Origin: Blastomonas sp. AAP53
Lineage (GTDB): Bacteria > Pseudomonadota > Alphaproteobacteria > Sphingomonadales > Sphingomonadaceae
Assembly: GCF_000331245.1 (NCBI RefSeq)
Contig: NZ_ANFZ01000009.1
Coordinates: forward strand, 62,001 to 126,000
Direction of reading: 5' to 3'
DNA: 64,000 bases
The notes below the pieces were generated by a model. That model saw nothing but the letters and a program-made list of their open reading frames with translations, made no database searches and was not told where the DNA came from. Shown here one piece after another: positions 38,284 through 47,449 of the stretch. The number at the start of each line of letters is the position of its first letter. Position 1 is the stretch's first letter. The translations under genes and the position numbers were made by a program.

Positions 38284-38358
38284 TGGCTCCCCGAGTAGGA
38301 TTCGAACCTACGGCCAAGTGATTAACAGTCACCTACTCTACCGCTGAGCTATCGGGGA
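38284..38358 (-). tRNA. tRNA-Asn (anticodon GTT)
   Basis: The reverse complement starts TCCCCGATAGCTCAG and folds fully. The acceptor TCCCCGA pairs with TCGGGGA, the anticodon loop contains GTT (GACTGTTAATC), the T-loop is TTCGAAT, the discriminator is G, and CCA is encoded at the 3' end. Confidence 0.97.
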
Positions 38359-38406
38359 ACGCGCTCTGCCCGGTGGAACACAGGGTGTTCGTCTCGGGAA
38401 GCGCGC

Positions 38407-38435
38407 CTATAGCACCGGGTTTTTTGGTTTGGCAA
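38407..38435 (-). promoter_or_regulatory. Promoter of tRNA-Asn
   Basis: On the minus strand TTGCCA (38435-38430) and CTATAG (38412-38407) are separated by exactly 17 nt, with the mature tRNA beginning 48 nt after the -10 box. Confidence 0.55.
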
Positions 38436-38451
38436 GCGTCTGGTTGCAGGT

Positions 38452-39240
38452 TCAGACGATAAATTGTTCGGCAGAAATCCGGTCGTCGAGGCTGTGGCCC
38501 GGATCGAACATCAAGGACAGGCGACGGTTGGGATCGATGGCGATCTGGATATCCCGGATATCGCGGACTTCACGCTGGTCGGCGACCGCGCTGACCGGGC
38601 GCTTGCCCGGTTCCAGCACCCGAAATGTGATCTGCGACGAATCGGGCAGCAGCGCGCCCTTCCACCGGCGGGGGCGAAACGGGCTGATCGGGGTCAGCGC
38701 CAGCATGCCGCAGCCCAGCGGCAGGATCGGCCCGTTGGCAGACAGGTTGTATGCGGTCGATCCGGCGGGTGTCGCAACCAGCACGCCATCGCACACGAGC
38801 TCGCTGATTCGCACCGCGTTGTTGACGCTCACCTCCAGCTTGGCGGTCTGGCGCGTTTCGCGCAGCAGCGACACCTCGTTGATCGCCGGATAGGTGATGC
38901 GCTCGCCCGACATCGTCGTCGCGGTCATCGACAGCGGCAACACTTCGAACGACTGCGCGCGGTCCAGCCGGTGCTGGATGCTGTCGCCGCTGCGCCACAG
39001 GTTCATCAGAAATCCGACCGTTCCCAGGTTCAGTCCGTACACGGGCACGATCCGCCCGCGTTCGAGCATCTGGTGCAGCGTCTGCAGCATGAAGCCGTCA
39101 CCGCCCATCACCACGACGATGTCGGCGTCTGCCATGTCAGCCCATTCATAGGCCGCGAGCATTTCGCGCGCTGCCTTGCGTGCCCGCTCGGTCGGCGACA
39201 CAGCCAGCGCGATTTTGCGATCGATAACCGAATTGGTCAT
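38452..39240 (-). CDS. nadK: NAD kinase
   Basis: A 262-residue enzyme making NADP+ from NAD+ and ATP. The 'GGDGF' diacylglycerol-kinase-fold motif is in 'IVVMGGDGFMLQTL' (about 47-60), 'YGLNLGTVGFLMN' follows, and the NE/D segment 'AINEVSLLRET' and 'PAGSTAYNLSANGPIL' are present. I chose ATG at 39240 ('MTNSVIDRKIALAVS'). The upstream extension to 39348 would be non-family. Length is normal for proteobacterial NadK without regulatory tail. Confidence 0.95.
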   Translation of the reverse strand: MTNSVIDRKIALAVSPTERARKAAREMLAAYEWADMADADIVVVMGGDGFMLQTLHQMLERGRIVPVYGLNLGTVGFLMNLWRSGDSIQHRLDRAQSFEVLPLSMTATTMSGERITYPAINEVSLLRETRQTAKLEVSVNNAVRISELVCDGVLVATPAGSTAYNLSANGPILPLGCGMLALTPISPFRPRRWKGALLPDSSQITFRVLEPGKRPVSAVADQREVRDIRDIQIAIDPNRRLSLMFDPGHSLDDRISAEQFIV

Positions 39241-39430
39241 GTAAAAATGCGCCTCACAGGATATTGCACTGGGTCTTAACGGATGGATGCTATCGCGCCA
39301 ATCATTCTTGAAGATAGCGACGACGTGGCAGTGCAGGGCAGCGGCCATGCGATGAACGGCCGCAGATGATGGGAATTGGGGGCAGTCTCTGACCAGCGAC
39401 GGATATCAACGGCTGCCGACCTGGTGCAGC

Positions 39431-41002
39431 ATGACGACGGGTGTCGTTGCCCCCGCCTTGGCCGCCGCCCTGAAAGATGCGGGCTTTGCGGAAGGTGCAG
39501 GCGGGCAGGCCGATTTGCGCATCTTGGATTTGCGGGGTGACGGCGCACAGGCCGTGCCGCCTCGGCCCGCTGCGTCGGGCGAAATGGGCCTGTTGCTGTG
39601 TGACCCGGATAGTCTGCAACATCTGCCGGCGGTTCTGCCGGGTATCACCCATGTGCTTGTCTCTCCCGTTGGCGACCGCGTGCTGCGGTTGCAACTGGAC
39701 TTGATCCATCATCAGATCCAGCAAGGCGCGGTGCCGTCGCCGGATCTGCACCAGCGCATTGCGGCATTTGCTGCGGCGGGCGAGGGCAGGCTGCACGCGA
39801 TGCTCATCGGATTGCGGCGGATGTCTGCGATCAACGCGACCTATGGTGCTCCGGTGGGGGATGCCGCGCTGGAAGCCGTCGAACAACGGCTCACGCGGCA
39901 GGCGGCGCGGCTTTCCGGCGGCGCCTCGCTCACGCTTCGCCTGTCAGGCGGAGATTTCCTGGTCGCGCATATCATGCCCGAGGAGCGGGTGGGCTGGCAG
40001 GTGATGGCCGAGCGGATGCTGCGCCTTGTGTCAGATCCGCTCGATGCTGCCGGGCACCGGTTGAGGCTGACGGCACGTGCTGCACTGGCGGTCGCGCGCG
40101 CCGATGAAGACCCGGTATCGCTGCTCGACCGGCTTTCGACAGGCCTTGCGGTTGCGCGTGAAAGCCCGGCGGACCCGGTGCGCTGGGCCGACCGGCAATC
40201 GGACCATGCGCCGCAAAGCGGCTATCGGCTGGAACAGGAAATTGTTCAGGCGATCGAACGCAACGAGATCACGGTGCTGTTCCAACCCCAGTTCTCGGTG
40301 GTGTCAGGGCGGATTACCGGGGCCGAGGCATTGGCGCGCTGGCAGCATCCGCAGCATGGCGAGATCGGGGCAGGGACTCTGTTTGCCATCGCTGACAAGG
40401 CGGACTTTACCCGCGCGCTGTCGCGTCACATCCGTTTGCGGGCGATGGAACATGCGTCGTTTTGGACTGGTCCGCTGGCTGGCCTCAGGCTGTCGCTCAA
40501 CGTCACCGCCGAGGACCTTGGCGAGAGGGGCTTTGCCCGGCGCGAGCTGGCGATGATTGCTGCATCGGGCTTCCAGGCCCGGCGCCTGACGCTGGAGATG
40601 ACCGAACAGGCCTTGGTTGCCGACCTGAAGCGCGCTTCCGCCCGATTTTCCGCACTCCGCGAGGCGGGCGTCCGGATCGCGGTGGACGATTTCGGCACCG
40701 GCTATTCCAGCCTGCTCTATCTCAAGCGGCTTCCGCTCGATTATCTCAAGCTCGACCACGCGATGACGCGCGACATCGGCGGCGCGGAGGCTGACCGCAT
40801 CATTGTGCGGTCCATCGTTGCGATGGCCAAGGCGCTGAACCTCAAGGTGATCGCAGAGGGCGTCGAGAGCGAGCAACAGCTGGAGGCGCTGCGCGAAGAG
40901 GGTTGCGACTATTTCCAGGGATTCCTGCGTGGCAAGGCCATGGAGGCCGATGTGTTCGCGCAGTTTGCAAAGGATGCTCTCTCCCCGTCAGGAGAGAGAT
41001 AG
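39431..41002 (+). CDS. Cyclic-di-GMP phosphodiesterase with degenerate GGDEF and intact EAL domain
   Basis: A 523-residue cytoplasmic protein. Residues about 112-245 are a GGDEF-fold domain whose signature is SGGDF (172-176), so cyclase activity is unlikely. Residues 265-515 are an EAL domain with Glu299-Ala-Leu301 (GAEALARW), Asn357, Glu389 (EMTEQA), Asp419-Asp420 (VDDFGTGYSS), Lys440 and 'AEGVESEQQ', the full metal and catalytic set. It should hydrolyse c-di-GMP, possibly with the GGDEF part sensing GTP. The first 105 residues match no sensor I recognise. A hairpin covers its 3' end. Confidence 0.92.
   Translation: MTTGVVAPALAAALKDAGFAEGAGGQADLRILDLRGDGAQAVPPRPAASGEMGLLLCDPDSLQHLPAVLPGITHVLVSPVGDRVLRLQLDLIHHQIQQGAVPSPDLHQRIAAFAAAGEGRLHAMLIGLRRMSAINATYGAPVGDAALEAVEQRLTRQAARLSGGASLTLRLSGGDFLVAHIMPEERVGWQVMAERMLRLVSDPLDAAGHRLRLTARAALAVARADEDPVSLLDRLSTGLAVARESPADPVRWADRQSDHAPQSGYRLEQEIVQAIERNEITVLFQPQFSVVSGRITGAEALARWQHPQHGEIGAGTLFAIADKADFTRALSRHIRLRAMEHASFWTGPLAGLRLSLNVTAEDLGERGFARRELAMIAASGFQARRLTLEMTEQALVADLKRASARFSALREAGVRIAVDDFGTGYSSLLYLKRLPLDYLKLDHAMTRDIGGAEADRIIVRSIVAMAKALNLKVIAEGVESEQQLEALREEGCDYFQGFLRGKAMEADVFAQFAKDALSPSGER
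40977..40998 (+). terminator. Hairpin at the 3' end of the EAL gene
   Basis: CTCTCTCC (40977-40984) and GGAGAGAG (40991-40998) form a perfect 8-bp stem around CCGTCA, just before the TAG stop. No T-run follows. It lies between two convergent genes (EAL protein and mfd), so it may slow read-through in both directions. Confidence 0.35.
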
Positions 41003-41025
41003 CAGACACGGGCATGGGCCGTGGG

Positions 41026-44000
41026 CTAGCCCGCCTTCGCCTTCTTCTTCACGATCCCCGCCAGCCCCTTGGAGAGCTGGATCAATCCGTTGATCCGCGA
41101 TGCCGGATCTCCCCATACGCGCTGGATCATCAGCTTCTGATCAGGACGCAGCTTGGCGACGCCATTGAGCCGATCCACATAAGCGAGCAGCCCCGACACG
41201 TCGGGGAAGCTGTCGTTGTGGAAGCTGACCAGCGCGCCACGCGCGCCGACATCGATCTTCGAAACACAGGCGGTGATGCAGTTGAGCTTGATCTCGATCA
41301 GCTTGATCAGATTGGTCGTCGCATCGGGCAGCGCGCCGAACCGGTCGATCATCTCTGCGGCAAACGATTCGATCTCGGCGCTGTTTGCCAGATCGTTCAT
41401 GCGGCGATACAGCGCCATGCGCACCGCGAGGTCGGGGACGTAATCTTCCGGTATGAGGATCGGCGCGTCGACCGTGATCTGCGGCGAGAACTTCTGGCGC
41501 GGCAGGTCGAGCGACAGGCCGCCGGCCTTTGCCTCCAGGATCGCCTCTTCGAGCATCGACTGGTAGAGTTCGAACCCGACCTCGCGGATATGGCCCGACT
41601 GTTCGTCGCCAACCAGATTGCCCGCGCCGCGAATGTCGAGATCGTGGCTGGCGAGCTGGAAGCCCGCACCCAGGGTATCAAGGTCGCCGAGCACCTTGAG
41701 GCGCTTTTCCGCCGTCTCGGTCAGCACCCGGTTCTCGGGCGTGGTCATATAGGCATAGGCGCGCGTCTTCGACCGGCCCACGCGCCCGCGCAGCTGGTAG
41801 AGCTGCGCGAGGCCGAAGGTGTCGGCGCGGTGGATGATCAACGTGTTGGCGCTGGGAATGTCGAGTCCGGATTCGACGATCGTGGTCGACAGCAACACGT
41901 CGTATTTGCGGTCGTAGAACGCGCTCATGCGCTCCTCGACCTCGGACGGGGCCATCTGGCCATGCGCCATGATATGCCGAATTTCGGGGACCTCGTCGCG
42001 GATGAACTCGCCCAGCTTGTCGAGATCGCTGATACGCGGCGCGACGAAATACGACTGGCCGCCGCGATAATGCTCGCGCAGCAACGCTTCGCGCACCACT
42101 ACCGGGTCCCAGGGCATCACGTAGGTCCGCACCGCGAGCCGGTCGACCGGCGGGGTCTGGATGACCGAAAGCTCGCGCAGGCCGCTCATCGCCATCTGCA
42201 GCGTGCGCGGGATGGGGGTTGCCGTCAGTGTCAGCACATGGACATTGGCCTTTAGCGACTTCAGCCGCTCCTTGTGGACCACGCCGAACCTTTGTTCCTC
42301 GTCGATGATCACCAGCCCCAGCCGCTTGAACTCGACCGATTTGGCGAGCAGCGCGTGCGTGCCGATGACAATGTCGGTGGTGCCGTTGGTCAGGCCTTCG
42401 CGGGTCGCCTTGGCTTCGCCAGCGGTGACCAGCCGCGACAGGCGGCCGATGATCAGCGGGAAGCCCTGAAACCGCTCGACGAAATTGGTGTAGTGCTGGC
42501 GCGCGAGCAGCGTCGTCGGCGCGACGATCGCGACCTGCATTCCGGCCATCGCGGCGACGAACGCCGCGCGCATCGCGACCTCGGTCTTGCCGAAGCCGAC
42601 ATCGCCGCACACCAGACGGTCCATCGGCTTGCCCGAGGCCAAGTCGTCCAGCACCTCGGCGATGACGCGCTCCTGGTCCTCGGTTTCCTCGTACGGAAAG
42701 CGGTCGGCGAAGCTGGCGTAGCTGCTGGTGTCGAGTTCGGCGACATCGGCCACGCGCAAGGCGCGCTCTGCCGCCGTCTTCATCAGCTCGCCGGCAATCG
42801 CCTGGATGCGTTCCTTGAGCTTCGCGCGCCGCCGCTGCCATGCCTCGCCGCCCAGCTTGTCGAGCGCAACGCCATCGCTTTCGGAGCCATAGCGGGTGAG
42901 AACGTCGATATTCTCGACCGGCACGTACAGCTTGTCGCCGCCGGCATAGGTCAGCCATACGCAGTCATGCGGACTTTTGCCGACGGGGATCGAGACCAGC
43001 CCCTCATAGCGGCCGATGCCATGGTCGATATGCACCACCAGATCGCCCGCCGAGAGCGACTGCAACTCGGCAAGGAAGGCATCGGCGGACTTGCGCTTCT
43101 TGCGCCGCCGCACCAGCCGGTCGCCCAGCAGATCCTGTTCGGAGAGCAATTCATAGCGGTCGGTGGCAAAGCCGTGGTCCTGCGGCAGCACGACCATCGA
43201 TGCCATGCCGGTGGCTGCCTGGCCCAGCGCCTCCTGCCAGCTGTCGGCCAATGCCATGCGCGCGAGGCCATGGTCCTTGAGAAGGCCGAGCAGACGGCTG
43301 CGCGAGCCTTCCGAATAGCTGGCAATGATCGCGCCCTTGCTGGCGGCGCGCAAGGAATCGATATGCGCGGCGGCGGCGGCGTAGACATTGTCGCCGCGCG
43401 CACGTTCGGCCCCGAAATCACGCGCGGAGCGATAGGCGAGGCCAAGTACCGTCGCCGACTCCGGCTCGTCCTGACCGCTGACGAGGTGGATCGGCGCTTC
43501 GGCCGCCTGCGCGCGCCATTCCTTGGGCACCAGATACAGCGCGGAAGGCTTGAGCGGGCGATAGCTGCCGGTCTTGTCCTCGTTCCCGCGCGTCCGGTTG
43601 GCGTGATAATCGGTAATGCTCTCGAACCGCTGATCGGCGGCGGCATCCGCGCCTGCATCACGCAGCACGATGTCGCCATCGTCGAGATGCTCGAACAGCG
43701 GCACCAGCCGGTCCTCGATCATCGGCAGCCAGTGTTCCATCCCCGCCAGTCGACGCCCGTCGCTGATCGCCTGGTACAGCGGATCCGATGTAGCGTTGGC
43801 GCCGAAGGCCTCGCGATAGGCACTGCGGAACCGCTTGATGCTGTCGGCATCGAGCAGCACTTCGGAGGCGGGCAGCAGGATGTGCCGCTCTACCCGCTCG
43901 GTCGAGCGCTGCGTGCCGGGATCGAAGGCGCGCATCGAGTCGAGCTCGTCGCCGAAGAAATCGAGCCTCAGCCCGCTGTCCATTCCGGCGGGGAAGATAT

Positions 44001-44523
44001 CGATGAGGTTGCCGCGGACTGCAAACTCGCCTGAATCGGCGACGGTATCGGTGCGGGCATAGCCCTGCCGCACCAGCTTCTCGATCAGCGATTCGCGCGC
44101 GATCGTCATGCCGGGCTTGAGCTCGGCCCCAACCTGCCGCACGCGGAACGGGGTCAGCGTGCGCTGGGTGACCGCATTGGCGGTGGTGACGAGAAGCTGC
44201 GGGCCACCGGCGGGCTGTTGCAGCGTCCACAGCGCCTTCAGCCGCCGTGCGGTGATCCCCAGCGAGGGCGAGGCACGGTCATAGGGCAGGCAATCCCATG
44301 CCGGAAACTCGATCGCCTCGATGTCCGGTGCATAAAAGGGCGCGGTTTCCGCCACCGCATGCATCAGCGCATCGTCGGGAGCGATGAACACCACGCGCCC
44401 GGCCTGCTTGCGCGCTGCAGCAGCCCGCGCCAGATCGGCCAGCAGCAGCGGCAGCGCGCCAGGCGCCACGCCAGCCAGCGTCAGCGGGCCTTTCGCCTGC
44501 AATATCCTGCTGATGGTATCCAC
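41026..44523 (-). CDS. mfd: Transcription-repair coupling factor Mfd
   Basis: A 1165-residue translocase that removes stalled RNA polymerase and recruits UvrA. The order is UvrB-homology module (about 1-340), the RNA polymerase interaction domain (about 470-545, 'GDLVVHIDHGIGRYEGL'), the RecG-like helicase with Walker A 'GDVGFGKTEVAMRAA' and 'IIDEEQRFGV', and the C-terminal UvrA-binding TRCF domain. I chose GTG at 44523, with AAGG upstream; a TTG six codons earlier lacks a ribosome site. It lies 47 bp downstream of sdhE on the same strand. Confidence 0.96.
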   Translation of the reverse strand: MDTISRILQAKGPLTLAGVAPGALPLLLADLARAAAARKQAGRVVFIAPDDALMHAVAETAPFYAPDIEAIEFPAWDCLPYDRASPSLGITARRLKALWTLQQPAGGPQLLVTTANAVTQRTLTPFRVRQVGAELKPGMTIARESLIEKLVRQGYARTDTVADSGEFAVRGNLIDIFPAGMDSGLRLDFFGDELDSMRAFDPGTQRSTERVERHILLPASEVLLDADSIKRFRSAYREAFGANATSDPLYQAISDGRRLAGMEHWLPMIEDRLVPLFEHLDDGDIVLRDAGADAAADQRFESITDYHANRTRGNEDKTGSYRPLKPSALYLVPKEWRAQAAEAPIHLVSGQDEPESATVLGLAYRSARDFGAERARGDNVYAAAAAHIDSLRAASKGAIIASYSEGSRSRLLGLLKDHGLARMALADSWQEALGQAATGMASMVVLPQDHGFATDRYELLSEQDLLGDRLVRRRKKRKSADAFLAELQSLSAGDLVVHIDHGIGRYEGLVSIPVGKSPHDCVWLTYAGGDKLYVPVENIDVLTRYGSESDGVALDKLGGEAWQRRRAKLKERIQAIAGELMKTAAERALRVADVAELDTSSYASFADRFPYEETEDQERVIAEVLDDLASGKPMDRLVCGDVGFGKTEVAMRAAFVAAMAGMQVAIVAPTTLLARQHYTNFVERFQGFPLIIGRLSRLVTAGEAKATREGLTNGTTDIVIGTHALLAKSVEFKRLGLVIIDEEQRFGVVHKERLKSLKANVHVLTLTATPIPRTLQMAMSGLRELSVIQTPPVDRLAVRTYVMPWDPVVVREALLREHYRGGQSYFVAPRISDLDKLGEFIRDEVPEIRHIMAHGQMAPSEVEERMSAFYDRKYDVLLSTTIVESGLDIPSANTLIIHRADTFGLAQLYQLRGRVGRSKTRAYAYMTTPENRVLTETAEKRLKVLGDLDTLGAGFQLASHDLDIRGAGNLVGDEQSGHIREVGFELYQSMLEEAILEAKAGGLSLDLPRQKFSPQITVDAPILIPEDYVPDLAVRMALYRRMNDLANSAEIESFAAEMIDRFGALPDATTNLIKLIEIKLNCITACVSKIDVGARGALVSFHNDSFPDVSGLLAYVDRLNGVAKLRPDQKLMIQRVWGDPASRINGLIQLSKGLAGIVKKKAKAG

Positions 44524-44570
44524 GCGCGTGCCGCCTTGCAAATTAGTGAAGTGGTTGTTTATTCAGGGTT

Positions 44571-44837
44571 TCAGCGCGGGATATCGATGAAGTCGAGCTT
44601 GCGCATCAGGTCCATCTGCACCCCGGCAAATTGTGCAGGAACTTCCTGCGTGCCGATCGCCCAGGCCATGATGTCCACGTCCTGCTCCTCGATCAGCGTT
44701 TCGAACCAGGTCAGCTCTTCGTCCGACCAGTCGTTGCCGTAGCGATCGAAGAAACCACCGATCATGAAGTCGGCCTCGCGGGTGCCCCTGTGCCAGGCGC
44801 GGAAGCCAAGGCGGCGCAATCGGGTTTCGCGGTCCAT
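44571..44837 (-). CDS. sdhE: FAD assembly factor SdhE (succinate dehydrogenase assembly factor)
   Basis: An 88-residue protein of the SdhE/Sdh5 family, which helps attach FAD covalently to the SdhA flavoprotein. The family 'RRLGFRAWHRGTREADFMIGGF' segment contains the RGxxE motif (RGTRE, about 17-21) that is functionally needed, followed by 'WFETLIEEQDVDIMAW'. It is divergent from recG and followed by mfd. Confidence 0.93.
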   Translation of the reverse strand: MDRETRLRRLGFRAWHRGTREADFMIGGFFDRYGNDWSDEELTWFETLIEEQDVDIMAWAIGTQEVPAQFAGVQMDLMRKLDFIDIPR

Positions 44838-44938
44838 GCCAGATGTTCCTTTGCTTGCGGGGTAGGCCGTGCCTGCCTAAGACGAGGACAGGAATTCAGC
44901 CAGCGGACCGATTTGCGGCCGCATTTTTTGCGATAGCC

Positions 44939-46996
44939 ATGCGCCCCCAGATACTCAACCCCGCATTCGCCGAGATCGAGAGCCTGAAAGGCGTCGGTGC
45001 AAGCCTGCAAAAGCCGTTTGCTCGGCTGGGAATCGCGCGGGTCAAGGACATGGCCTATCATCTGCCGACCGGCTTCATCCGCAGGCGTGCGGTGGCAACC
45101 GCAGACGAGGCCGGGACCGGCGAGCAGATCATCATCGCGCTCACCGCCACCGGCTATCGCAGCAGCCCGGGACGCGGGCCGACGCGGGTGATTGCCGAGG
45201 ACAGCATCGGCAACCACATCGCGCTGGTCTATTTTGGCGGCAATCCGGGCTGGGCCCGCAAATTGTGGCCGCTGGGTGAGACCCGGCTGGCGGCGGGCAA
45301 GCTCGAGATCTGGGGCGAGGCGTGGCAGATCGTCCACCCCGATCATGTCGTGGCACCGGAGGATGCCGACCAGATCGGCGAGGCGGAGCCGGTCTATCCG
45401 CTCGCTGAAGGTCTGGGGCAGAAGCGCGTCGCGTCGCTCGCGGCGCAGGCGTTGTCGCTGATGCCGCCGCTGCCCGAATGGATCGAGCCGACGCTGAAGG
45501 CCAAGCAGGACTGGCCCGACTGGCACACCGCGCTCGCATCGGCGCATCAGGGCATGGACGAATTGCCCCGCGAACGGCTGGCCTATGACGAGATTTTCGC
45601 CAACCAGCTCGCGTTCGCACTGATCCGGCAGAGCAACCGCAAGCGCAAGGGGCTGGCGCTGCAGGGCGATGGCCATCTGCGCGATGCGCTTCGGCTGCCC
45701 TTTGCGCTGACGGGGGCGCAGCAGCGCACGATCGGCGAGATTACCGGCGACATGGCGCAGGACGTGCCGATGCTGCGGCTGCTGCAGGGTGACGTTGGCG
45801 CGGGCAAGACCTTGGTTGCGGTGATGGCGATGCTCAACGCGGTCGAATGCGGCGGCCAGGCGGCGTTGCTGGCCCCCACAGAGATACTCGCGCGGCAGCA
45901 TTTCGACACCATCTCGCGGATGCTGTCGGGTCTGCCGGTCAGCATCGCAGTGCTCACCGGGCGCGACAAGGGCCGCGCGCGCGAGGCGACGATGATGGGG
46001 CTGGCCGATGGATCGATCCAGATCATCATCGGCACGCACGCGCTGTTTCAGGACGCGGTGAAGTATCGCAATCTGGCGCTGGCGGTGATCGACGAGCAGC
46101 ACAAGTTCGGCGTGTCGCAGCGGCTGATGCTGCAGGAAAAGGGCAGGGCGACCCCGCATCTGCTGGCGATGACGGCAACGCCGATCCCGCGCACGCTGAC
46201 ATTGAGCCATTATGGCGAGATGGATGTCTCGCGGCTCGACGAATTGCCGCCGGGCCGCCAGCCGATCGAGACGCGTGTCATCGCCGACGAGCGCTTGTCC
46301 GAGATCGTCGATGGGCTTGCGCGGCATATCGAACGTGGTGGGCAGGCCTATTGGGTGTGTCCTTTGGTGATGGACAGCGAGACCAGCGATCTGGCCGCCG
46401 CCGAAACGCGCGCGGCGCAATTGGGCGAGCGCTTTCCCGGCAAGGTCTCGCTGGTCCATGGCCAGATGCCATCAGAGCGCAAGGATGCGATGATGGCGGA
46501 TTTTGCCAGCGGCAAAACCGCTCTGCTGGTTGCAACGACCGTGATCGAAGTCGGCGTCGATGTACCCAATGCCACGTTGATGATCATCGAGGCGGCGGAA
46601 CGCTTTGGTCTCGCCCAGCTGCACCAGCTGCGCGGCCGCGTGGGGCGGGGCGACCAGAAGTCAGTGTGCGTGCTGTTGCGGGGCAATGCATTGAGCGAGA
46701 CGGCACGCGCGCGGTTGGCGCTGATGCGGTCGAGCCAGGATGGCTTTCACATCGCCGAAGAGGATCTGCGGCTGCGCGGAGGCGGTGAACTGCTGGGTAC
46801 GCGCCAATCGGGCGATGGTGCATTCCGCATTGCGACGCCTGAACAGGTGCAACGCCTGATCCCTACGGCATCCGATGATGCCCGGCTGCTGATGGACCGT
46901 GACGGCGGGTTGGATAGCGAACGCGGCGAAGCTGCGCGGGTGGCGCTCTATCTGTTCGAACGCGATTACGGGGCGAAATTGCTGAGGGGCGGCTAG
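44939..46996 (+). CDS. recG: ATP-dependent DNA helicase RecG
   Basis: A 685-residue branch-migration helicase for stalled forks. The N-terminal wedge domain with an OB fold spans about 50-150. Helicase motifs follow: Walker A 'GDVGAGKTLVAVMA', 'IIIGTHALFQ', 'DEQHKFGVSQR', 'TATPIPRTL', and motif VI 'QLRGRVGRG'. ATG at 44939 is the family start ('MRPQILNPAFAEIESLKGVG'). It is divergent from sdhE and convergent with the PilZ gene, 6 bp apart. Confidence 0.96.
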   Translation: MRPQILNPAFAEIESLKGVGASLQKPFARLGIARVKDMAYHLPTGFIRRRAVATADEAGTGEQIIIALTATGYRSSPGRGPTRVIAEDSIGNHIALVYFGGNPGWARKLWPLGETRLAAGKLEIWGEAWQIVHPDHVVAPEDADQIGEAEPVYPLAEGLGQKRVASLAAQALSLMPPLPEWIEPTLKAKQDWPDWHTALASAHQGMDELPRERLAYDEIFANQLAFALIRQSNRKRKGLALQGDGHLRDALRLPFALTGAQQRTIGEITGDMAQDVPMLRLLQGDVGAGKTLVAVMAMLNAVECGGQAALLAPTEILARQHFDTISRMLSGLPVSIAVLTGRDKGRAREATMMGLADGSIQIIIGTHALFQDAVKYRNLALAVIDEQHKFGVSQRLMLQEKGRATPHLLAMTATPIPRTLTLSHYGEMDVSRLDELPPGRQPIETRVIADERLSEIVDGLARHIERGGQAYWVCPLVMDSETSDLAAAETRAAQLGERFPGKVSLVHGQMPSERKDAMMADFASGKTALLVATTVIEVGVDVPNATLMIIEAAERFGLAQLHQLRGRVGRGDQKSVCVLLRGNALSETARARLALMRSSQDGFHIAEEDLRLRGGGELLGTRQSGDGAFRIATPEQVQRLIPTASDDARLLMDRDGGLDSERGEAARVALYLFERDYGAKLLRGG

Positions 46997-47002
46997 CCGA
47001 CG

Positions 47003-47341
47003 TCAGCGCCGCGTAAACGGCGGTGCCGTCGCGCCCAGCTGTTCGACCATCTGGTTGAATTCGTTCAGGCGGATAACCCGTTCCAGCTGGAACCCGCTGC
47101 GTCCGCCCAGCGACCAGATCAGGTGCGCTTCGATCCTGCCGATGACCGGCAGCCGCACCGTGATGCGCTCGCCCTTGGCCAGCGGCATCTCGCCTTCGGT
47201 CATGAAGCCGTTGGCAGAGATATTGACGATATGCGTCTTGATGTCGCCCACATGGCGATGTTCGGCGATGGTTGCGTGACTGACCACATGGCGCGCCGCA
47301 TGGCGCTTTTCCACGACGGCAAGTTTGGCTCCTCTGGACAT
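47003..47341 (-). CDS. PilZ domain protein (c-di-GMP binding)
   Basis: A protein of 112 residues from ATG 47341 (119 from the ATG at 47362). The PilZ motifs are an N-terminal arginine cluster (EKRHAARH) and 'DIKTHIVNISANGFM' with N-x-S-x-x-G, so c-di-GMP binding is likely though the RxxxR spacing is approximate. It has no output domain. Another c-di-GMP gene, the EAL phosphodiesterase, lies 6 kb away. Confidence 0.85.
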   Translation of the reverse strand: MSRGAKLAVVEKRHAARHVVSHATIAEHRHVGDIKTHIVNISANGFMTEGEMPLAKGERITVRLPVIGRIEAHLIWSLGGRSGFQLERVIRLNEFNQMVEQLGATAPPFTRR

Positions 47342-47449
47342 TTTGACCACCCGTTTGTGCATGATTGCGAAGGCTACAATCGGTCAAAAGTACGAACAAA
47401 GTGTAAATCCCAAGGAGACCTCACGCTTTGTCCTAGACAATGGTTCAAG

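Noticed and set aside
42274-44034. A 586-codon plus-strand open frame opposite mfd
   Set aside because: Antisense shadow of mfd without any motif.
44762-46459. A 565-codon minus-strand open frame opposite recG
   Set aside because: Antisense shadow of recG; it also runs into the sdhE region in another frame.
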